64,000 nucleotides of DNA, taken from Oasisia sp. SBJ-2009. Taxonomy: Eukaryota > Annelida > Polychaeta > Sabellida > Siboglinidae. Position 1 is the stretch's first letter. Each line of letters opens with the position of its first letter. The notes under the pieces are model-generated. The model was not told where the DNA came from. It was given only the letters and a program-made list of their open reading frames with translations, and made no database searches. Positions 33,401-45,600 of this stretch are shown here, in pieces. A program made the position numbers and the translations under genes. The stretch lies in the NCBI GenBank assembly GCA_964017155.1, contig OZ024864.1:36621980-36685979 (forward strand). Reading direction: 5' to 3'.

Positions 33401-36400
33401 CCCAATCGAACAGCCGAGATCACTCGAGCACGTGACCATTTTTGACCTAGATTAGCTACTCGAGGCAATCGCGAGTTTTACAGGATTCACTCGAGTAACT
33501 TACGTAGGCCCCCTACTGCATAAGAAATTTATTAAACATTACGTGACACAATTATTTAAGGACTTAACCCTTTTTATACCAAATACGCACCGATGCGTAG
33601 TTGCCGCATCTTACCAAATATGCATCGGTGCGTATTTACCAACGTGCCATGTTGTGGCCATATTGAATAAATTAAAATCCCCCACTTCCGTCATACGAAG
33701 AGAACGAGGCTACACCACACTTCCTGCAAGGCAGACGCCATTTTATTGTGGCAATTTCAGTGGTTTTAAACGTGTTTTTGGAAAGTTTTGTTTTGTGTTG
33801 TTCGTCGCGGCATTTAAAAATGGCTGACGATGGTGCTTCAGACAGCGAAGGCAGTGATATTTCGGGAGTTGACAAGTTTATAAACGACGATTTTGAAGGA
33901 GAATTAGCGGGAGAGAATGTCGACCCACTGCCCTGGATCGAGTGCAGGATGGCGGCGACGAAACCAGACCGCAGTGGATTGACAATTTGTTTCACGAATC
34001 CAACGAGTCTGGGGATGATTTATAGGCTTTCCACCCCGACTGGGTGACTGATCCTCGCCGCTTTCGCCCTGTCAGTGCGCCAGATTGCTCCCTGGATGGC
34101 ACAGGCCACGAACTATGGTTGTAGTGAGTGCTCTGTGCCTCTGCACCAGAAATGCCTGAGGGCACACATCAACCAGTCGAACATTGGCAGACAGGGTTGT
34201 CATGTAAATCGATGTATCGTTCTGTAGTTCTAGTTGTCGTTTTGTAATAAATTTATTGTTTACACATAGCATACATATTTCTGGAACTCATTTTGTCAGT
34301 AGGAGAGATAGTATTGACTGCTGGAAGGAAATAATATGACAATATCCATTGTTGTTACTTGTCATCTTACAAAACTAATATTTTCCGACTGACATACCTG
34401 ATGAATATTGCTCATAACATTCCTTCTACCCGTCACACAGGTATATTAGCAAAATGTAGCTATTGAATTTTTCTACAACTCTTGTAATTGAAGTTGCTTT
34501 CTATTCATGCAAAAAACAGTAGCAGAGTTATTATTGACTGCTGGAAGGAAATAATATGATAATATCCATACTTGTTACTTGCCATCTTACAATACTAATA
34601 TTTTCGGACTGACATACCTGATGAATATTGCTCATAACATTCCTTCTACCCGTCACACAGGAATAATTCTTATAGCAAAATGTAGCTATTGAATTTTTCT
34701 ATAACTCTTGTAATTGAAGTTGCTTTCTATTCGTGCAAGAAACAGTCGAAAAGTTGTGCTGAAGTTCAGTCATGCATTTTGTAAAAAAAATCAAAAAACT
34801 TTCCTCTGATTTCAACTTATAATATCATAGTTGAATAAACAGTTCTATTTATATGATGCACATCAATGGAAAGCTGCATTTCTTAGCTTTCATTTGATAT
34901 ACAACACTTGTATATATGTTATGTAGTTGCTGAGAAAAGCAAATTTGACACACACCATGTAATTTTTTTTTCCATATCCGTTTTTTCTCCCAATTGTTCT
35001 GGTAACATGGGTATAATTTCTGGGCGGACGTCTGGTATAAAAAGGGTTAAATATGGATTAAAGTCAACACATGCTATGAATTATAATAAAAGTCCAAGAA
35101 GATGAACGTCACAATTTACACACTAAACAACTACCTACTTTACTTTATTTATTTACATAAGGGGTTTATGTCCGTGATAACGATCATCGGTGTTCAGTTG
35201 GATTACGCGCATAGTACTGCGCGCGCAGTTAAATTATCATAAACCGGATACCACGTTGGAGTTAACGCGAGTAACTCGAGTAGCTCAATCGAAGTCGGCC
35301 TTCAAGTTAAATGTGTTTAAAAATTATCCTCCAGAGAGCACCTCTGGAATAGATCAAACCAGGATGCTAATGTATACTTGTTACATCCTAACAGTGGTAT
35401 GGTATTGTCATGGTGTCACCATCTGACTGCAGTATGTTGTCAGGTAACTGTGGAATGGTGTCATTGTTTGCAGGTATGTTGTTAATGCTAACTATAGAAT
35501 GATGGCGTCACATTAGTGTCACTCTCTACCTGTGGTATGTTGTCATAGTGATGCCACTCTCTGTCTGTAATGTTGTCACTGTCAGTTGTGTGTTATTGTC
35601 AGTGTCTGTGGTATCCTGTCACATTACTGTCACCACCATTGGTATCTTGTTGTCACTGTCAGTAGCATGTTGTTGTCACATTGTTGTCATTCTGTGTGGT
35701 ATCTTGTTACATTTTTGTCATTGTCTGTGGCATCTTGTTGTCACCACCATTGATATGTTGTTGTTACTATCAGTAGCATGTTGTCACACTGTTGTCATTC
35801 TGTGTGGTGTCTTGTCACATAGTTGTCACTGTCATTGGTATCTTGTCACATTGTTGTCACCATCATTGGTATGTTTTCAGGTTCTTGTCACTGTTGGTAG
35901 TATGTTGTTGTCATGTTGTTGTTGTTGTGTCATCAGGAGGCGGCGGGTGACGGGGTGACAAAGGAGGTGTTCTGTCGTGTCTGTCTGCCGGGTGACACAA
36001 CCACGGTCATCTCCCCCGTGGCCGGTCAGAGCCTACTCACTGCCCTGGTCAAGGTGTGTGAGCGACGCAAACTCTGTCTCGCCCAGTACGATGTCCAGTA
36101 CCTCGACTCAGACAAGGTGAGTGAGGGACACATAGCTTTATCTAGAGACCTGTCATTTGGACGGGTAAAAACGAACATGGACGGGTAGAAATATGGGTGG
36201 ACGGGTAACAAAATAAAGGAGCAAAAAAAGATCTTCCAAAACCATAGATATTGTTAGTTATGCCTTGAAAGTGAGTGTCAAGGGTGTCATATGTGTGTTA
36301 GTAGCCCATTTTAGGTCATCAGACACATTTTAAAGTTTGTGAACTGGCTTAACAGTTAACATCCATGTGTCCACCAAAACATGTGTGACTGGCAATAATT

Positions 36401-39400
36401 GTATCCTGCATAAAGCCCTGGAAGGGCCGGGGTGTATGGGTAACAACCCGCCTGGAGGGTGCTGTGTCATTGCAGTGATGTACATGTGATGTACATGTGA
36501 TGTACATGTGATGTACATGTGATGTACATGTGATGTACATGTGATGTACACGTGATGTACACGTGATGTACATGTGATGTACATGTGATGTACACGTGAT
36601 GTACATGTGATGTACACGTGATGTACATGTGATGTACATGTGATGTACACGTGATGTACATGTGATGTACATGTGATGTACATGTGATGTACACGTGATG
36701 TACATGTGATGTACATGTGATGTACATGTGATGTACACGTGATGTACATGTGATGTACATGTGATGTACATGTGATGTACACACAGCTGACGGTCAACTT
36801 TAGCCATGTACAACTGAACAACTGTATTCAGTGTTCTGAATGTTTAGTATGACAAAAATAGTAATTTCTTATAAAGCACATCAAGTTTATATGTTATCAT
36901 TATAACATGCAAAATGTTGGTTATTTGTGTAGTATGTTAAGTTATTCAATATCAAAATCAGTAAGCGTGGTTAATGATAACTATGAGGTTGTGTTATATT
37001 TCATGATCAGCTAACAGTAAATGTTACTTCCAACCAGTAGAAAATGTTGGTCAATATATTGTTTTCAACACCAGAACTAAAAAATCTATAAAACACAAAG
37101 TTATACTTAATGTTACTCCATCTAAAGGCAGATTGATGCAGCAGTTACACAAATACAGCTTCTTGACCAGAAATAAATAACATGAAGGGGTGAAGGAATG
37201 GGACCCAGCAGACTCGCCCAAGCTGTTGTGAGTGTGTGGGGAGTCTGGTGTTGCCATCTATAAACCCAGGCAGCCCCAAATCAAGGAAGACCTGCCAGTT
37301 TCAAGCAGCTCTGATTCAAGAAAATCAAGACATAGCCCTCCGTTGGTCTCAGGTGGTTTCCTCCAAACAGCCCAAACTTGGCCTAATGCAGGAGTTGTCT
37401 ATAGCCTGAACTTTTGAAATGGTCATTAGTATTTTATAACGAGGCTATGGTCACGATGTTTGTTGTGTTGAACAAAGTTGTTGAGTTACATTATGACCTA
37501 ATGTGCATTCTTGCTTGGCCCCTACTTTTTGTGTCGGCCCCCTAGATTTTGAAAATGTTAAGCGATATTGTAACCCTGCCAAGATTCTGTACGGAAGAGT
37601 GGACAACATACTGATTGGGTATAGTCTCAGCTTTGTTCTAGGATGTATCATTGTAAGATGCTCTTGTTTATTAGCTTCCAATCCATTGAAATCTAGCACA
37701 TAAAAGGTCTTTCACTGACAGGTTTGTATTCCTGTATATTTCAATGCCACCTCCAAGTTGTTGACCGTCATTTCTCACAGAAAATTGTGTCTCCTGTCTG
37801 TGTTTTGTAGTTACCTGTGCCACTCTGTCTGTCTACATTCACTGATTCCAAAAATGCATATTACATTACCTCTTATTTAATTTCTGTCGTGCACAGTCTT
37901 GCCTGTGTCTTACATTACACAGACATTCCTGAATCCTCTCTTTGTCTTGATCTACAGTTGATGGTCTCACAGTTACAGCTTACTGGAGGCTTTCACTGTC
38001 ACTGGTCACACTTGCAGGAATCTGAGAAGTAGAGTTTCCGTTTGTTGTTGGCCTCATGCTCACACACCACCCTGGAGGGGTGGGAGACAACTTTTATCTG
38101 GACTTTACACATTCATCTGCCCGGCATAGTCAGTCAGCGGCCAAGATTCTCACCGGCATAGCTCTTGAGTCACTGAGGCACACCAGCCACCCACTACAAC
38201 AAGCCATCAGTCTCCATGGGGTGGTTAAGTTGTATGGTATGTGTGTGGTTTGTGTATGTTCCTGCAGTATTCATTCACACCGCTGACCTTTATGTCACTA
38301 GCTCGTCGACCTGACCAAGGATGTTTCGACCCTCGGCTGTGTGGAAGTGCGGCTGGTGCGAAGGGTCGTGTTTCGAGTTGACCTTCCCGCCAAATCGCTC
38401 GCAGTCAAGGCTGCTCCAGAGAAGGTTATCAAAGACGTGTTGAAGCCTGTGCTACTACGATATGGCATCAAGCCAAGCAACATGTTTGTTTACCTGGTAT
38501 GTACAGTATATTGTAAGCATTGTGAAGTCGCAAGAACCAATTTAGTAGCAAGACTGTGTATGATTATATCTTTATTAAGAGGAATTATTAGTTAACTATC
38601 TCAATGCTACAGCCCTCAGATGCTGTGATCATTGAATACTGCATTTCACTTGACATACAAATTAACTTCATCATTTCAACTCAAGATTTTGGCAACAATA
38701 TCAATAAGACCATCATATATATTTTGAAAGTCGAATACTTAACATTTAATGTAGTTATGATACATTTTAGTTTCATATTAATAAACCTGACAAATATGTC
38801 ATTGCCAATTAACATAATGATTGAATATACTTATATAGGTTAGTTGCAGGTTTGCCTAGGTCAGTAGTGTTTACAAAGTCTATTTTTGCCAGCGTTATTT
38901 ACTTACAGTGATTGTCACTGGCTATTTCCGACAAATTACGTCAATAATATTATAAAACAATCTGTCTAAGTAAATTGTTACTTGGTAAATCACCATTAAT
39001 GATAAATAATGTTGTTCGCCATTACTGTGCTAGAATATTTTTGCAATCAGCTACACAAAAATGAACAAATCTCGAAAAAATCAGCAGGGCGATAGTCCCT
39101 GATTAGCGCTATTGCAATGCTGAGACATCAGCCTAATCGACTATTAGAACATGTGACCCCACATAACAGACAAGTGTGTGTTAAAACAAATTTGAATAGC
39201 AGACATTGTCAGTGCCGTCAAAGAGGCTTATTGTATTCAAGTTTCACACTGTAGCTGCTGAATGGGATTATTGTACTGAAAGGGTTAACGTTTGTGTCTA
39301 GTTGAATAATTCAACAAACTAAGAATGACCCAAAAAGTTATTCACTATTGGAAGCAAATACACGAACCTCATAATGGCGCTATGCATTCACATTTAGAGG

Positions 39401-42400
39401 TCCTTTTGACGTGATGTCACATGACTTACTGTCTAGATGATGATGTCACATTGTAGTGGAGCAGTGGTGCAATGGTCAACCAAGAGGTCAGCGTCCAGAC
39501 AGTGGACAACCAGCGTCTGCTGGTCAAGTCTCCACAAGATTCCTCAAGTAGGTCACATGTAATTGAGAGATCTAGTATTTCATTACTTACTCAGTCAGTA
39601 CACACTTGACTGCTACATACTCGACCAGCACATATTCCACAAATACATATTCCACAGGTACATACTCTAGCACATATTCCACAAATACATATTCCACAGG
39701 TACATACTCTAGCACATATTCCACAAATACATATTCCACTGGTACATACTCTAGCACATATTCCACAAATACATATTCCACAGGTACATACTCTAGCACA
39801 TATTCCACAAATACATATTCCACTGGTACATACTCTAGCACATATTCCACAAATACATATTCCACTGGTACATACTCTAGCACATATTCCACAAATACAT
39901 ATTCCACTGGTACATACTCTAGCACATATTCCACAAATACATATTCCACAGGTACATACTCTAGCACATATTCCACAAATACATATTCCACTGGTACATA
40001 CTCTAGCACATATTCCACAAATACATATTCCACTGGTACATACTCTAGCACATATTCCACAAATACATATTCCACAGGTACATACTCTAGCACATATTCC
40101 ACAAATACATATTCCACTGGTACATACTCTAGCACATATTCCACAAATACATATTCCACAGGTACATACTCTAGCACATATTCCACAAATACATATTCCA
40201 CTGGTACATACTCTAGCACATATTCCACAAATACATATTCCACTGGTACATACTCTAGCACATATTCCACAAATACATATTCCACAGGTACATACTCTAC
40301 CAGCACATATTCCACAAATACATATTCCACTGGTACATACTCTAGCACATATATGCCACAAATTCATATTCCACTGGTACATGCTCTACCAGCACATACT
40401 CGATCGATACCCAATCAGTACATACTCAACCAGTAGAGTTGGTTGTCACATGGGTTGGTTGTTACACAGCCTCTGGTGTTTCTCCAAGATGTCAGTCACT
40501 GTAGTGACCGTTATTTTAAATTGCTCAACTGAATATTAATGTATTGGCGATGTATTTTCTTTTTATGTCATCAGTCAAATCTTTTACTTTACAAGTTACT
40601 ATTTATTTATAGCATTGCGTAGTGTTTAGTTGTGCTTGATGAAATTGTCATGTCAAGTGATCTTTCACGTGTATAATATCAAACGTATTTGCACAACAAG
40701 TGTGACTTAAGAGAATGGTATTTTGTGCCAAATTTTGATGCAGGGACAGATTGTCACAAAGCTGTTGAGGCTGGTTTTTACATGACTTATTGTAACAAGT
40801 AGTAGTGATCATATTTATGTGAATTCTCAACAAAAAACTTTTAGTTAATTTCATTCTTTGAATATATATTATATACGTACCTCTTTGTATTGCATTTGTT
40901 TTGAGTCATTTGCAATATTTTTACATATTCAGTGATGCACCCTCAAGTATATTTCAGTACATAACTTTTTATTGTGTATTTGTTTCATAAATTTTACTTT
41001 ATTTCCCATAATAACAATTAAGGACAACCAGCCCCATAATTTGTCAAAACAAACCCGGCTAAGGGGCGGTTGCCACAAGAGACCCTATTTTGAATGCCAA
41101 AACTCATATTTTGAATAAGGCTACATCAACAATATTAACACCCAAACATTCATTGTAGATTAAAAGGTAACCTTAATAACAGCAGAGACAGAGAAATGTT
41201 GCTACAACAAAGAAAATAAGAAACATCCCCACAATATAACAACCATCCCCAATCTCCCCTATATACTCAAATAGTTCATACTCGAATGGTAATATTTGAC
41301 CTGTACGTACTCGATTAATACCCTGTGTGGAGGTACAGTTTATTATGAGCATACTGTTCCTTTACATGATGACAGGAACATCACATGTAACTTTGACGAA
41401 CCTGTATTCATTGTCATGTACTCAAGTGCAGATGAACATTTCCATGTTTTACAACTGACTGACTGTGACTACAGAGATTATGGTTGACAAGTTTGAATTA
41501 ATTGGGTGAAACAGGTGTATGGAAACGTTGCGCCCTGCAAGCTGCTGTCATCTGTTGACATAGACAAAATAACTAGAAATGGATTTATAATAATCACTTC
41601 TTTTGCGCCAATATCCTCGAAGATCAAGCTCAGTGGCGCGGCAAAACCAAGGGATTAAGCAAACTCGTAATCGAAAACAATGCGTGAGTCGTCAATGGAT
41701 GGATGAAGAAGCTAGGAGGCTAAGGAGGATAGGCAGCATTAAAGAGATAGGTTTTTAGGCGTCGGCGGAATGAAACTATATTACTTTCTGATTTAACACT
41801 GACAGGAAGCGAATTCCACACCGTTGGTGCGGCAACTGAGAAAGCTCGGGTTCCGGCTTTTGTTTTCACCCGAGGGATGTAAAGAGGGTTACTAGTGGTT
41901 GAGCGTAGCTGCCTGGAATTTCTTGCTGGAGTTAGCATTGAATTTAGATATGCTGGTTGTGTAGATGACAGTGCTTGATAGACTATTGTACACATTTTGA
42001 AAATGATGCGATAGTGCACAGGGACCCAGTGCAATGATTTTATCTCATCCAGATGTCTCAGACACTGTAGCGCATGTCAGTAACCAGGCTATCATGTTTT
42101 CCAGAGTCGACAGGTGGCAGCACCAACAATGCGATGAAGCCACCGATTGGCCGCAGTAGAGTGGACAGTGGCAGTGGCCGGAGTGGGGATGGTGTCCAGT
42201 GGCTGGCTACTCACACCCAGCTGTTCAAGGACATCAGACCTGGCAGTCCAATGCTGCACTTTGACGAAACAGGAGTGTGGGACCCCAACAGGAAGGTGGG
42301 CCCGTCACTCCTTGCGTTGACATTGCTGACCAGAGCTATTAGACATCACTGGCAAACAGCCCGTCACCAAGTTGGTGCTGTGCATACACACACACACTCA

Positions 42401-42468
42401 CTAACTCACACACACACACACGTGCACACACACTCACTAATTCACTCGCACGCACGCACGCACTCACT

Positions 42469-42516
<48 letters not shown>

Positions 42517-42562
42517 TTCACTCGCACACACTCACTCATACACATACACTCACACACAAACA

Positions 42563-42629
<67 letters not shown>

Positions 42630-45600
42630 TTCCCACAGTATTTGTAAATGTTGTGATGAGATTATAAAAACGATTTTCACCTGGTTAACCATTTCAGTAC
42701 TATAGCCCTCAGATGCTGTGATCACTGAAAACTACATTTCCATTCACTTGACACGAATATTGACTACACTACATTACTTCAACTCTAGAGTTTGGCTGCA
42801 ATAAAGCAGTTTATCAACAGGATCATTATATATATATATGTGTGTGTGTGTTCTGAAAGTTCAGTACTCAACAAGTAATGTAACTAGGATATATTTTAAT
42901 TTCATAATTGTAAACCTGACATATGTGACCCGCCACACCAAAATTAGATGCTTCTCGCTGGAGCTTATAACGATATACGAGCCAAAACATTATGGCACTG
43001 TTTTTTTTCTTCAAAAATGACTTTCCAGCAGCAATCGTTCCCAAATAGTATAATGTGAAATATGTAAGTTGTCTAAATGTCATGACTAATGTTTAAATGT
43101 GTTTTTCTGGGTGTGTTTTGACACCTATCAAACGTTTAAAGAGTGTGATTGTGTTAGACACAACAAATTACCCACTTTCTCTTCAGGAATAATCCAAGTA
43201 AACTGTCTCCGATGGTGCTATGTTTGGTACCACCGGAAAGCTGAATTTCTATTCTAAACACTGACAGCATTTTTGAAGACTACATAAATTTGCATGTTAA
43301 TGGGACATTCGTGAAGGCGTCACCTCGTGACAGAAATTAGCTCTCTGATTGGCTAGCTGTCAACTTCCGGTCTTTTATTTACGCTAGTTTTCCTTGACAA
43401 TTCACTGTTATGACGAACTATTTCAGTATTATTATATGAATTTGAGCAAGGACAACATTGTCTCTTATCTTCTAAATGAAACTGCTCGCTGTGGCCTCAG
43501 CGATTTGAGTCTTAGAGACGTGGCAGTCGATTATTTCATGCATGACAGGGACGGGGTATTTTTGGCACTTTAGTTTTACCGCCTAGCACTACGCTAAAAT
43601 CCGGCGGTGGTAACTCTTTTCCCTCACCACTAACGATGCAGTACGTAAAGCAATCTAATATAATTATTAACTTAATAATATATTGAGTATGTAATGTATT
43701 GACTGGTTTGATTGCTTTATGAAAACGCACTGCGTAAAACTGTCAAATACACCAACTGCTGTCACTTCTTATGTTTGCATCTGACCTGTCACTCTCGTCT
43801 CAGACTAGATTTGATGATCATGCCTGCCTCTAAAGTGTTGTATTGGTGCTGTCCATACTAAATTTTAAATATGGGTTGTAAGCTTCAAGCATAGATATAC
43901 ACTATCATAATTATTATGTATTTAAACTGGTCCATCTGGAGCAAAAGATGTCTGCTAGAAGTGAAATCTTCACAAGTAAAGGAGTGAAAACTTTAAAGCC
44001 GTTTTTTGCAAATTAGTACATTTTGCATTTTCGACATTCAAAAAAAGTGTATCTCTGGAAATAATGTGACTATAAGTAACATTTAGGTATCGTTATTTCA
44101 ATCTGAATCTGCTCTATCCAAATATGCAATAAAACACACTACCATTATTTTCGAGAAGCGTCTCATTTTGGCATGGTGGGTCACATATATGTCATTCACA
44201 ATTAGCATAACGACCGGATGTATTGCGATGGCTAGGTCAAAGATTTCTTCATCCAGTTACTATACAAGCATGACAAAATCTAAAAAAAATCAACTTGACA
44301 ATAATCTATGATTAGAGCTATTGCAGTGCTAAGGCATCAGCCTTAGAGGCGATGTAGAACATGTGCAAACTGTTTAACTAGCAGACATTGTCCTGCCATA
44401 ATAGGAACTTGTATTCAAGTGTCACACACAGTGCAGCCACAAAAGAGGTCCATCATACTGAAATGGTTAACACATGTTACAAGATGACTGGTGCCACGGT
44501 GACACATGCAAGTCGGCTGTAAGTCAGTCATATGTACCTTATGTTGTGGAACATTGCATCCTGTCATGTGTCAGCACAAATGTAAGCAGCACATTTCTAT
44601 TTCTATCTATCACAGCCTGACAAGAAGCCCGAAGCCGCACCCAAGAATCACGGATTATTTGGACTCATTCGCAAAAATTCGATGGGGGAGAAAGACGGGA
44701 AGGCAACGAAGGGCAAAATGAAACCGCCACCTAGTGGCAATCACATTCGTCCACCAATCAGAGGCTCCCGGCTGGATGCAGAAGGTGTGTGTGTGTCCGA
44801 CATATTAACTCTTGATAATTATAAGAAAACAGTGCAATATTAATTTAATACTGGATGAGTTACCCAGCCGTGCCCATGGAAAAGTCATTTTTCAGATGAC
44901 ACAGCATCTGTGCAGATTACTGTAAAACGGAAGTGTTCACATTCCAGTATTCTCTCATTTTAGAGGGTTTATTTTTATTTGAATATCTTTGCAGTTAAAC
45001 AGTTCTTGACTTTGTGATTTTAAAAATATTGATAGTGTAGATTACACAATTAATGTTTCCTGACAAACAATGTCTCAATATGTCAATAGTTTGTATTATT
45101 TCCCCCGTCTTGGTTAGTCTGCATGTCTTCAGGTCAGGCAGCTAGGTGTTTGGCTGAGGCCCTGCATGGCAGTCTCCTTAAGCAACAGTTTTACCTGACT
45201 TGAGTCCCCTCAGCAGTTCAGCCACCTTGCAACTTAGGCGCTTCAGGAAAGTTTCATGTGTCTGTATCAGTAAACTGTAAGAAATTAGTCCGACTGATGA
45301 AGTCAACCTTGGGCCAGTCCTGTGGGTGTATTTGAACTATTTCTAATATTGACTTTCTACATGAAAACAGTTTATGTTAGAGTGCAATAAATACGTGTGT
45401 GAGTGAAGTGTCACCTGCTTCTGTTTGTGTGTTCAGATGAGAGGTTTCTGGAGCTTCTATCGAGGGTTCAGGGCCGCCAACTGGACGACCAGCGGGGCCT
45501 GAAACCCCATGACCTGCAGCTGCCCGATTTTCTAAAGCCCAATCGCCCGGAGGAAGCCCGACCGGCCTCTCCCACAAGGGAGTCAACCGTGTCTGCCTAC

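Noticed and set aside
38056..38286. Possible extra RGS12 exon (LDFTHSSARHSQSAAKIL text)
   Set aside because: It sits between exons whose phases and Ras-binding-domain sequence join without it; no good border pair.
39587..40436. Ser/Thr/Tyr-rich or Val/Glu/Tyr-rich frames over the 42 bp array
   Set aside because: Period of 14 codons keeps all frames open; intronic; the host frame meets a stop before the array.
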